NCBI GenBank assembly: GCA_024228935.1
Contig: JAAESX010000059.1
Span: 1 to 64,000, forward strand
Origin: Pseudomonadota bacterium
GTDB taxonomy: Bacteria > Myxococcota_A > UBA796 > CAJQPC01
Length of the DNA stretch: 64,000 bases
Direction: 5' to 3'
This document shows, in pieces, positions 7,768 through 15,683 of this stretch. Each line of letters begins with the position of its first letter. Positions within the stretch are counted from its first letter, which is position 1. Under the pieces are notes generated by a model. That model was given only the letters and a program-made list of their open reading frames with translations. It was not told the origin of the DNA and did not search any database. The position numbers and the translations under genes were made by a program.

Positions 7768-8838
7768 ATGCTGCACGTATTGCTGGCCATGTTCATGTGG
7801 GTCGTGGGCGTCGCTCACGCCGAGGAGGATCCCGGCATCCTCCGAATCACGTCGAACGTGGCAGGCGCGCAGGTCTGGGTCGACAACGAGTCCGTCGGTG
7901 AGACGCCGGTCACCCGGTACCTCCCGGCAGGCAGCCACTCGGTCCGCATCGCCCAGGACGGCTACAACCCGTTCGTCCAGCGCGTCACGCTCTTCCCGGG
8001 CAAGGCGACGGACGTCAACGCGACGCTCCAGAGCGGCGGCAGCACCGTGGACTTCGTCATCACCCCGGGCGGCGGCGAGATCATCCTGGACGGCCAGCCG
8101 ACCAACCGGAAGACCCCCACTCGCCTCACCGGCGTGCCGGCCGGCAACCACGAGTGGCGCGTCGAGCGAGACGGCCACGAGCCGCTCGAGGGAACATTCA
8201 CGCTCGCCAAGGGCGGCAACGCACTGGTGTTCGGCGAGATGCTCTCCAGCGAGGGCCGGTTCTCGATCACCTCGCGGCCCGAAGGGGCGACCATCTACCT
8301 TGACGGAGAGATGGTCGGCGTCACCCCCCTCGAGCTCGAAGACATCCCGCCCGGGGAGCACCGGGTCGGCATCGTGCACCCCGATCACGCGCTGCTCGTC
8401 CGCACGGTTGAGACCTGGAACGGCGAGAAGGGCGAGGTCAGCGCCAAGCTCAAGGACGAGGGCGCCAAGCTCATCGTGAAGACCGGCAGCGCCTCGGCGA
8501 CCGTGACGCTCGACGGCGTGCCGATCGGCACCGGCAAGAAGGTCAAGACCCGCGCTCAGCGCGGCGGCTACGAGCTGCACGTCGAGGCCATCGGCGCGGC
8601 ATCCGCGGACGAGAAGATCAGCGTGCCGATCAGCGGCGCAGTGCAGTACGACGCCGATCTCGCAGCGGTCGGCGGCACCTCGTCGCTGACCGAGTCGACC
8701 CCGACGCTGCGACGCCCGATCTTCTGGATCGCCGTCGGCGGGGGCGCGGCCCTCGTCGGTGGAGGCGCGGCCGTGACCGCCGCCGTGCTCGCCCCCGACC
8801 CCGACCCAGAGGGCGACACCGTCCTCCAGCTTCCGTAG
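7768..8838 (+). CDS. PEGA-domain surface protein
   Basis: A 356-residue protein. MLHVLLAMFMWVVGVAHA is a cleavable signal peptide. It is followed by three or four PEGA-type repeats: 'GAQVWVDNESVGETP', 'GGEIILDGQPTNRKTP', 'GATIYLDGEMVGVTP' and a weaker 'SATVTLDGVPIGTG'. PEGA modules are surface-layer-like beta domains. A C-terminal hydrophobic helix (about 322-345) may anchor the protein. A -10 box (TACCCT, 7743-7748) and GGAG before the ATG suggest a short leader. The next gene begins 2 bp after the stop, so the two are probably co-transcribed and may build one surface structure. Confidence 0.8.
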   Translation: MLHVLLAMFMWVVGVAHAEEDPGILRITSNVAGAQVWVDNESVGETPVTRYLPAGSHSVRIAQDGYNPFVQRVTLFPGKATDVNATLQSGGSTVDFVITPGGGEIILDGQPTNRKTPTRLTGVPAGNHEWRVERDGHEPLEGTFTLAKGGNALVFGEMLSSEGRFSITSRPEGATIYLDGEMVGVTPLELEDIPPGEHRVGIVHPDHALLVRTVETWNGEKGEVSAKLKDEGAKLIVKTGSASATVTLDGVPIGTGKKVKTRAQRGGYELHVEAIGAASADEKISVPISGAVQYDADLAAVGGTSSLTESTPTLRRPIFWIAVGGGAALVGGGAAVTAAVLAPDPDPEGDTVLQLP

Positions 8839-8840
8839 GG

Positions 8841-11800
8841 ATGTCCATGCTCCTCGCGATCCTCGCCTGTACCGGCGGACCCGAGAAGACCTCGATGATC
8901 GTCACGGTCGAGGGCCCCGACATGGGGGCCATCGCCGACGTCGCCGACGAGCTCATCCTGGTCGGCGACCCCTCCGTCCCGTTCGTCGACTCGGAAGGCA
9001 TCGAGGTCGAGGGCACCTTCGGCTCGGTGGTCTTCGACGACGTCCTCACCGAGGACGAGGACAACGAGCTCACCTACACGCGCAGCTTCAGCGTCAGCCC
9101 CGGCACCATCGAGCTGGTCGCGGGCAACAACCTGCCCGACCTCACGCTCCAGGCCTGGGTCCGAGGCGACACCGGCATCGTGGCGATGAGCGACCTGGTC
9201 GGCCCGGTCGCGTTCGTCGAGGACAACGTCGTCCTGGTCACCGTCACCGGCCTCGAGCTGCTCGACGAGCCGCTGTCCGGCTGCACGAACGAGGAAGACG
9301 ACGACGGCGACGGCTGGATCGACGCCGACGACCCCGACTGCGAGGTCGGGCTCGATGAGTCCGGGTACGGCGAGACCGAGTGCAACGACGGCGAGGACAA
9401 CGACTCGGACGGCAGCATCGACGCCGAGGACGAGGCCTGCACCGCCGCCACCGATGCCTCCGAGTCCGGCAACTGCGACGACGGCATCGACAACGACGAC
9501 GACGGCTGGGTCGATGCCGACGACGGCGAGTGCGTCGACGGCGAGAGCGAGGCCGGCGAGCTCACCGACTACGAGTGCAACGACGGCGTCGACAACGACG
9601 GCGACACGTACATCGACGCCGAAGACCCCGACTGCGACAACAGCGAGGACACCGAGGACGCCGGTCCCTGCGGCGACGGGCTGGACAATGACAGCGACGG
9701 CTGGACCGACGCCGACGACCCGGACTGCGTGACCGGCGAGGACGAGGTCGGGCTGAACAGCGCGCAGTGCAACAACGGCGTGGACGACGACGGCGACGGC
9801 GACGAAGACAGCTTCGATGCGTCCTGCAGCGAGGCGCTCGACGACACCGAAGAGAACGCCTGCGAAGACGAGATCGACAACGACGCCGACCTGTGGATCG
9901 ACCTGGACGACCTGGGCTGCGACGGCGACCCCCTGGGCGAAGACGAGGGCACGTTCGAGGACGTCTCACAGTGCAGCGACGGCGTGGACAACGACAGCGA
10001 CGGCGACATCGACGCCGCCGACTCGGACTGCGAGAGCGCCGACGACGACTCCGAGGCCCTGGAGTGCGAGGACACCGAGGACAACGACGGCGACGGCTGG
10101 ACCGACGCCGACGACCCCGACTGCGACAACGGAGCCGAGATCGGCTTCGGCGCCACGGCCTGCAACGACTTCACGGACAACGACTCCGACGGCGACATCG
10201 ACGCCGACGACGACGACTGTGAGAGCGCCCTCGACGACGACGAGAGCGACCTGTGCGACGACGAGGAGGACAACGACGCCGACGGCTGGACCGACGCCGA
10301 CGACCCCGACTGCACCACCGGCACCGAGGAGATCGGTTTCGGCTCGACCGCCTGCAACGACGGCATCGACAACGACTCCGACCTGGCGATCGACGCCGAG
10401 GACTCGACGTGCTCATCCGCAACGGACACGGCCGAGGCCCCCGACTGCGACGACGGTCTGGACGGGGACTCGGACGGCTGGATCGACGGCGATGACCCCG
10501 ACTGCACGAGCGGCACGTCCGAGGCCGGCACTGGCTCGACCGAGTGCAACGACGGCAGCGACAACGACGGCGACGGCGACATCGACGCCGACGACGAAGA
10601 CTGCGCCGACGCCGAAGACGACTACGAGCAGTACTACGCGTGCAGCGACGGCGCCGACGGCGACGGCGACGGCTGGATCGACACGGACGACCCCGCGTGC
10701 GGCAGCTCCTCGACCGGGACGTCCGAGAGCCCGGCCACCAGCGCCTACCAGTGCAACGACGGCACGGACAACGACTCCGACGGCGACATCGACGCCGACG
10801 ACGAGGGCTGCGACGACGGCTTCGACACCGACGAGTCCGACGAGGCCATCCACGGCTGCAACGACGAGCTCGACGGCGACAGCGACGGGTACACCGACGA
10901 CGACGACCCCGACTGTGACGGAAGCACCACCGAGTCCGGGTACGGCTCGACCGAGTGCAACGACGGCAGCGACAACGACTCCGATGGCGACATCGACAAC
11001 GACGACACCGACTGCGAGGGCGCCCTCGACGACGAGGAGACCGCCGGGACCGACGACTGCGACGACGGCTGGGACGACGACGGCGACGGCTGGACCGATG
11101 CCGACGACCCGGACTGCGACGGCGGCACGTCCGAGGACGGCACCGGCTCGACCGAGTGCAACGACGGCAGCGACAACGACGGCGATGGCGACACGGACGC
11201 CGACGACGGCGACTGTGACGACGCGCTCGACGACGACGAGTCCGGCGACTGCAACGACAGCGTCGACAACGACGTCGACGGCTGGACCGACAGCGACGAC
11301 CCCGAGTGCTCGACCGGCAACTCGGAGCTCGGCGTGGCCGGCTCGACCGAGTGCAGCGACCTGACCGACAACGACGGCGACCTGCTGATCGACGGTGAGG
11401 ACACCGGGTGCGACAGCGCCTCGGACGACGCCGAGGACGACAGCGCCACGAGCTGCGAGGACGGCACCGACGACGACAGCGATGGCTGGGTCGACGCGGA
11501 CGACCTGGACTGCCTGACGGACGAGACCGAGGCGGGCACGACCACGTACGCGTGCAACGACGGCTCCGACAACGACGGGGACGGCGACACCGACGCCGAC
11601 GACGCGGACTGCCTGGTCAGCTGGCAGGACTTCGAGGAGAGCGACGCCAGCTGCGAGGACGGCCTCGACGACGACGGCGACGGCTGGATCGACGACGAGG
11701 ACCCCGACTGCGACATCGACGGCGAGGAGATCGGGTACACCTCGCTCGACTGCAACGACGGCGAGGACAGCGACGGCGACGGCAACACCGACAGCGCGGA

Positions 11801-13073
11801 CACCAACTGCGACGACGGCTACGACGACGACGAGAACCTGCTCAACGGCTCGTGCAAGGACGGCAGCGACAACGACGGCGACGGCTGGACCGACACCTCG
11901 GACCCCGACTGCTTCGACAACGGCGCCGAGTCCGGCGGCGGATACGGCGTGGCCGCCTGCAACGACGGCGCAGACAACGACGGCGACAGCGACATCGACG
12001 CCGACGACACCGACTGCACCGATGCCTGGGACAACGACGAGGACACGTCCACGGGGACCTGCTCGGACGGCGGCGACGACGACGGCGACGGCTGGATCGA
12101 CGACGAGGACCCCGACTGCGGCCTCTACGGCACGGAGTACGGCTACTCGACGCTCGAGTGCAACAACGGCGACGACGACGAAGGCGACGGGCTGGCAGAC
12201 GCCGACGACCCCGGCTGCGCCGACGGCTGGGACACGGTCGAGACCGATGTCGCCACCAGCTGCGGCGACGGCTCGGACAACGACGGCGACGGCTGGACCG
12301 ACAGCGACGACCTGGACTGCATCCACGGCACGGCCGAGTCCGGGACGGGCATCACCGAGTGTGACGACGCCACCGACAACGACGGCGACGGCTTCACCGA
12401 CGGCGACGACCCCGACTGCTGGGACGGCTGGGACAACTCCGAGGACGAGGACGGCTACGGCGCCGACTGCAGTGACTCGACCGACAACGACGGCGACGGC
12501 TGGACCGACGCCGACGACCCCGACTGCGGCTGGGGCGGGAACGAGGAGGACGTCCAGGACTGGGCGTGCAGCGATGGCAGCGACAACGACGGCGACGGCG
12601 ACATCGACGCCGACGACCTGGGCTGCGAGTCGGCGTGGGACGACGACGAGACTGGCGACGGCTGCGACAACACGCTGGATGACGACAGCGACGGCTGGAC
12701 CGACGCCAACGACCCCGACTGCGCCACCGGCTACGAAGAGGACGACGCCGAGTACGGCGGGGTCTGCAACGACGGCGCCGACAACGACAGCGACGGCCTG
12801 ACGGACGCGGACGACCCGGGCTGCGAGGACGGCTCGGACACGGACGAGACCGACCCGTCGACCGAGTGCAACGACGAGACCGACAACGACGGCGACGGCT
12901 GGACCGACCTGGACGACCCCGAGTGCGACAGCGACCCGCTGAACACCGACGAGTCCGCCGGGTACGACACCCGCTACGACTGCAACGACTCGGTCGACAA
13001 CGACGGCGACGGCGACAAGGACGCGGACGATCTCGAGTGCAGCTCGGGCTTCGACAACAACGAAGCGGCGTGA
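8841..13073 (+). CDS. Giant Asp/Cys-repeat lipoprotein (38 repeats), likely calcium-binding
   Basis: A 1410-residue protein starting MSMLLAILAC (Cys10 lipobox). After a domain of about 145 residues come 38 Cys-bounded units, counted by eye, of the form C(N/D)DGxDNDGDGWTDADDPDC at about 33-residue spacing to the end. Units alternate between a 'DGWxDADDPDC' form and a 'DGDxDADDxDC' form. The dense DxDxDG pattern matches thrombospondin type-3/calcium-binding repeats, and each unit has two flanking Cys that could pair once exported. The DNA itself is a degenerate repeat, yet stays in frame for over 3.7 kb, which shows selection on the protein. It probably forms a long calcium-stiffened surface stalk. 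A minor start choice exists at 8847. Confidence 0.85.
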   Translation: MSMLLAILACTGGPEKTSMIVTVEGPDMGAIADVADELILVGDPSVPFVDSEGIEVEGTFGSVVFDDVLTEDEDNELTYTRSFSVSPGTIELVAGNNLPDLTLQAWVRGDTGIVAMSDLVGPVAFVEDNVVLVTVTGLELLDEPLSGCTNEEDDDGDGWIDADDPDCEVGLDESGYGETECNDGEDNDSDGSIDAEDEACTAATDASESGNCDDGIDNDDDGWVDADDGECVDGESEAGELTDYECNDGVDNDGDTYIDAEDPDCDNSEDTEDAGPCGDGLDNDSDGWTDADDPDCVTGEDEVGLNSAQCNNGVDDDGDGDEDSFDASCSEALDDTEENACEDEIDNDADLWIDLDDLGCDGDPLGEDEGTFEDVSQCSDGVDNDSDGDIDAADSDCESADDDSEALECEDTEDNDGDGWTDADDPDCDNGAEIGFGATACNDFTDNDSDGDIDADDDDCESALDDDESDLCDDEEDNDADGWTDADDPDCTTGTEEIGFGSTACNDGIDNDSDLAIDAEDSTCSSATDTAEAPDCDDGLDGDSDGWIDGDDPDCTSGTSEAGTGSTECNDGSDNDGDGDIDADDEDCADAEDDYEQYYACSDGADGDGDGWIDTDDPACGSSSTGTSESPATSAYQCNDGTDNDSDGDIDADDEGCDDGFDTDESDEAIHGCNDELDGDSDGYTDDDDPDCDGSTTESGYGSTECNDGSDNDSDGDIDNDDTDCEGALDDEETAGTDDCDDGWDDDGDGWTDADDPDCDGGTSEDGTGSTECNDGSDNDGDGDTDADDGDCDDALDDDESGDCNDSVDNDVDGWTDSDDPECSTGNSELGVAGSTECSDLTDNDGDLLIDGEDTGCDSASDDAEDDSATSCEDGTDDDSDGWVDADDLDCLTDETEAGTTTYACNDGSDNDGDGDTDADDADCLVSWQDFEESDASCEDGLDDDGDGWIDDEDPDCDIDGEEIGYTSLDCNDGEDSDGDGNTDSADTNCDDGYDDDENLLNGSCKDGSDNDGDGWTDTSDPDCFDNGAESGGGYGVAACNDGADNDGDSDIDADDTDCTDAWDNDEDTSTGTCSDGGDDDGDGWIDDEDPDCGLYGTEYGYSTLECNNGDDDEGDGLADADDPGCADGWDTVETDVATSCGDGSDNDGDGWTDSDDLDCIHGTAESGTGITECDDATDNDGDGFTDGDDPDCWDGWDNSEDEDGYGADCSDSTDNDGDGWTDADDPDCGWGGNEEDVQDWACSDGSDNDGDGDIDADDLGCESAWDDDETGDGCDNTLDDDSDGWTDANDPDCATGYEEDDAEYGGVCNDGADNDSDGLTDADDPGCEDGSDTDETDPSTECNDETDNDGDGWTDLDDPECDSDPLNTDESAGYDTRYDCNDSVDNDGDGDKDADDLECSSGFDNNEAA

Positions 13074-13078
13074 TTGCA

Positions 13079-13093
13079 GGGGGTTGAGCCCCC
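13079..13093 (+). terminator. Hairpin just after the giant repeat gene, terminator-like
   Basis: Five G, the loop TTGAG, then five C lie 6 bp after the TGA of the repeat lipoprotein. There is no T-tract, so intrinsic termination is uncertain; it may only block exonucleases. Confidence 0.25.
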
Positions 13094-13195
13094 ATGCGTC
13101 ATCAGACCCATACGCGAGCCGGTGATCCGGGTGTCGGATTTATCAGACACCTCACCAGGAGCGTCTGTGATCGAGATGACCCCCCACATGGCCGG

Positions 13196-13711
13196 ATGGT
13201 CTTCTTCACCCTGGCCGGACCGGTCGTGCTCGCCGGCTGCGGAACCGAGGCCGGCATGAGCGGCGGCGGCTCGGGCGAAGGCCTGCTCGGCGGAGGCGGC
13301 GGCAACACCGCGCTGTTCTGCAACGACAAGAACGAGGACTGCAACGACAAGACCTGCCGGGGCGACGGCGCGAACATGCTCCCGGGCAGCGACTGCCTCG
13401 TCTGCCACGAGCGGGGTGGCCCCAGCGACGCGACCGCGTACCAGTTCGGCGGCACGGTCTACAGCGACGACCTGGGCACCGACGGGCTCGAGGGCGTCAT
13501 CGTCCGCGTGACCGACACCCGGGGCGAGGTGCTCGAGATGAAGAGCAGCCGCGTCGGCAACTTCTACAGCCGCAGCGACCTGCAGCCGCCGATGTACGTC
13601 GAGGTCGAGCGCGACGGGTGGATCACCGAGATGGTGGACCCAATCGAGACGGGCGACTGCAACAGCTGCCATGCGTGCGACGGCGAGACCGTCAAGCTGT
13701 ACGCGCCGTGA
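13196..13711 (+). CDS. Lipoprotein with two CxxCH haem-type motifs
   Basis: I start at ATG 13196, giving 171 residues. MVFFTLAGPVVLAGC is a lipoprotein signal (Cys15), the longest of the lipoproteins here. A Gly-rich linker precedes a Cys-rich stretch, then CLVCH, an Ig/carboxypeptidase-regulatory-like beta domain ('FGGTVYSDD', 'GVIVRVTDTRG'), then CNSCH with a further Cys four residues later. The CxxCH motifs would bind haem c covalently after export. An N-terminal extension of the ORF to 13094 lacks signal character. It may carry electrons at the outer surface. Partner unknown; the octahaem protein at 59.6 kb is another exported multihaem protein in this window. Confidence 0.65.
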   Translation: MVFFTLAGPVVLAGCGTEAGMSGGGSGEGLLGGGGGNTALFCNDKNEDCNDKTCRGDGANMLPGSDCLVCHERGGPSDATAYQFGGTVYSDDLGTDGLEGVIVRVTDTRGEVLEMKSSRVGNFYSRSDLQPPMYVEVERDGWITEMVDPIETGDCNSCHACDGETVKLYAP

Positions 13712-13719
13712 GGAACGGA

Positions 13720-13725
13720 TACGCC
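13720..13725 (+). promoter_or_regulatory. -10 element of a leaderless promoter
   Basis: TACGCC ends 7 nt before ATG 13733, in the context GGATACGCC. Confidence 0.35.
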
Positions 13726-13732
13726 GAGGGGC

Positions 13733-14518
13733 ATGGATCCACGCCTGCATGCCCTGGTGGAGGACCTCCGAGGTCGGGGGGTCGAGGTCGGTGGCCTCGG
13801 CGACCTGGATCAGGAGTTCCAGCAGCTGAACCGTCCCTGGTGGCGAAAGCTCACGGACTTCGCATCCGTGCAGTGGTCGCACGTCCGCGGCGAGCTCGGC
13901 GAGACGTCCGAGGCCGCCGGTCTGCTCCGTCGCGCCGCCGCCGGAGAAGAGCTGGAGCCGGTCGAGGTCGAGGCCGTGCGCTCGCAGCTGGCCGACCTCG
14001 TCCGGATGGTGCCGGCGAGCATGCTCGCGCTGGCGATCGAGGCCATCCCCATCCCGGGGACCTCGGTGGTGACGCCCTGGCTCCTCGTGAAGCTGGGGCT
14101 CTTGCCTTCACGGTGGCGAGAGGCTCGGGTGCACGACGCGCTGCAGAAGGAGGCCTGCCGACTTCGGACCGAGGGCCAGTCGATGGCCGCCGACGAGGTC
14201 GATGCGCTGGCGAGGACCCTCACGCTCGAGGCGGGTCAGCGTGACGCGGCTCGGGTCGACGCCGAGCTGAAGCTCCACTGGGACGCGGACGGCGACGGCG
14301 AGTGGGACCCCGAGGAGTTGCAGGCCTACGACGAGGCCATCGCGCACCTTCGTGGTCGCATGAAGGCCGACGGAGCCCGACGGGCCTGGTTCCTGTGGCA
14401 CAACGGCGACGTCTTCGGGCCGGCGCCGCTCTCGGAGATCCGCGAGGCCGGGATCGACCCCGGGCTGCTGGTGAACCTGGACGGCAAGGGCGGCTGGGTG
14501 CGGCTGGCGGACCTGTAG
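13733..14518 (+). CDS. LETM1-like domain protein with EF-hand and GYF-like end
   Basis: A 261-residue protein. Residues about 60-130 (AAGLLRRAAAGEELEP ... ALAIEAIPIPGTSVVTPWLL) resemble the LETM1-like ribosome-binding domain, including the hydrophobic 'IPIPGTSVVTPW' segment. Around 180-192 a canonical EF-hand loop, DADGDGEWDPEE, offers a calcium site. The last 45 residues (WFLWHNGDVFGP ... GWVRLADL) resemble a GYF/DUF4339 module, a domain also seen near 5.3, 41.5 and 43.0 kb. There is no signal peptide. Function unknown; a calcium-responsive cytosolic or membrane-peripheral protein is the most that can be said. Confidence 0.6.
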   Translation: MDPRLHALVEDLRGRGVEVGGLGDLDQEFQQLNRPWWRKLTDFASVQWSHVRGELGETSEAAGLLRRAAAGEELEPVEVEAVRSQLADLVRMVPASMLALAIEAIPIPGTSVVTPWLLVKLGLLPSRWREARVHDALQKEACRLRTEGQSMAADEVDALARTLTLEAGQRDAARVDAELKLHWDADGDGEWDPEELQAYDEAIAHLRGRMKADGARRAWFLWHNGDVFGPAPLSEIREAGIDPGLLVNLDGKGGWVRLADL

Positions 14519-14540
14519 AGGCTGGCTCGGGACGTGCTCC

Positions 14541-14693
14541 CGTCAGGAGCCTCGAATCGTGAGCTCCAGGGCACGATTGGCCCCTCCTCCCCGTCAGGAG
14601 CCTCGAATCGTGTGTTCCAGGACACGATTGGCCCCTCCTCCCCGTCAGGAGCCTCGAATCGTGTGTTCCAGGACACGAATCCCCGCTCCTCAA
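14541..14693. repeat. REP-like array, three 51-bp units, beside the RAYT gene
   Basis: CGTCAGGAGCC begins at 14541, 14592 and 14643, an exact 51-bp period. Each unit has an inner palindrome: AATCGTG/CACGATT in unit 1 and AATCGTGT/ACACGATT around the loop GTTCCAGG in unit 2, with unit 3 slightly degenerate. Units end in GCTCC/CCTCC-type pyrimidine tracts. The array abuts the 3' end of the transposase gene, as expected for REP sequences and their RAYT. Confidence 0.8.
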
Positions 14694-15448
14694 GCCACGA
14701 GGTTCCGTGCCAAGCACCGCCGCTCAAGAAGCCCAACGGCGAGCCGGACGGCTCTATCTGCCGCCAGGTCGCGCCGCTGGAGGGCTCGACTCACCAGAGC
14801 CCCACTGACCTCGATGAGGTCCGCCGTCGCACGGAAACCCAATCCAGCCCCCCGGGCGAGCCGGATGGAAGCCTCTCGCGCCCGGACCGCGGGCCGCCGC
14901 TTGCTCAAGTGCGGCAACCCTCCGGTCACAACTTGAATGGCCTCGGGTAGCCGCGTGACATCCGTGCCCAGATGGAGAGGACCGCCCAGCCAGTCCGTGA
15001 TGTCCCCACTCTTCAGCCAAGGGGCTGCAGATCGCAGCGCCACACCGGACGAGGGGTCGAGGAGTCGGATGGAAAGCAGGTCGAGGATGTTGGACGACTC
15101 GAGCAGTGGATCGCTGAACACGCTGTGTTTCTCGTGCTGCCCCAGGCAGTAGGGCACGAGATTCTTGAAGTGCTCGTCGCCGGACACTGGCCAGATCTGG
15201 GCTGGCCGAAAGCCCGGGTCGAACCCCAGGACCACAGTGATTGCCGCCTCGAGAGCACGGGCCAATCGACCGGCCTTCTTCCGGCCACAGCAGGCGACGG
15301 TGTGGATGTGATCGCCGGGAATCGAGAACAGGATCACGTCGTACTTGGACGCGAACCCCAAGATGACGCTGGAAAGGCGACGGGCCGTGACGACGTCGAC
15401 CATGAGGGGGCGCGTGCCGCGAAGACGAGAGATGACGTGGTGGGTCAT
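14690..15448 (-). CDS. REP-associated tyrosine transposase (RAYT, Y1_Tnp family)
   Basis: A 252-residue protein. MTHHVISRLRGTRPLM matches the Y1-transposase N-terminus. HIH at 47-49 is the HUH-type metal motif in the place usually written HxH. Tyr100, in PYCLGQHEKH with Gln104 and His108, is the likely nucleophile, in the YxxxQxxxH setting typical of RAYTs. The C-terminal third carries a helix-turn-helix-like segment (RAREASIRLARGAGLGFRATADLIEVSGALVSRAL) that probably reads REP DNA. REP-like arrays flank the gene on both sides, which supports the call. The reading frame is intact. It nicks and rejoins single-stranded REP hairpins and is usually domesticated rather than freely mobile. Confidence 0.85.
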   Translation of the reverse strand: MTHHVISRLRGTRPLMVDVVTARRLSSVILGFASKYDVILFSIPGDHIHTVACCGRKKAGRLARALEAAITVVLGFDPGFRPAQIWPVSGDEHFKNLVPYCLGQHEKHSVFSDPLLESSNILDLLSIRLLDPSSGVALRSAAPWLKSGDITDWLGGPLHLGTDVTRLPEAIQVVTGGLPHLSKRRPAVRAREASIRLARGAGLGFRATADLIEVSGALVSRALQRRDLAADRAVRLAVGLLERRCLARNLVA

Positions 15449-15559
15449 GGAAGCTCCAGCTGAGGAGATCCACTACCGATCTGGCCCGCCAATCCTGACC
15501 CTCCCGTGACCGGTTCCGGGGAGTGTCAGCTCCCGACCGAGACCGACGACCGGCCCACG

Positions 15560-15660
15560 AGCCTCGAACCGCGCGCCCCAGCACACGATTCCCACCTCCT
15601 CACCACCAAGAGCCTCGAACCGTGCGCCCCTGCACACGATTCCCGCCTCCTGACCTCGGG
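15560..15660. repeat. REP-like array, two 51-bp units, upstream of the RAYT gene
   Basis: AGCCTCGAACC begins at 15560 and 15611 (51-bp period). Inner palindromes are decayed (CGTGCG ... CACACG) and the CCGTCAGGA lead of the other arrays is lost. Orientation matches the array at 14541. The rest of 15449-15683 shows nothing else recognisable. Confidence 0.65.
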
Positions 15661-15683
15661 GCGTTCCGACCTCCCGGCCCCCG

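Noticed and set aside
8841..13073. Non-coding satellite DNA
   Set aside because: One frame stays open for 1410 codons, begins with a lipobox and keeps Cys/Asp positions, so it is a protein repeat.
14541..14693. CRISPR array
   Set aside because: Units are contiguous 51-bp repeats with no variable spacers; they are REP-like and lie beside a RAYT. No cas gene.
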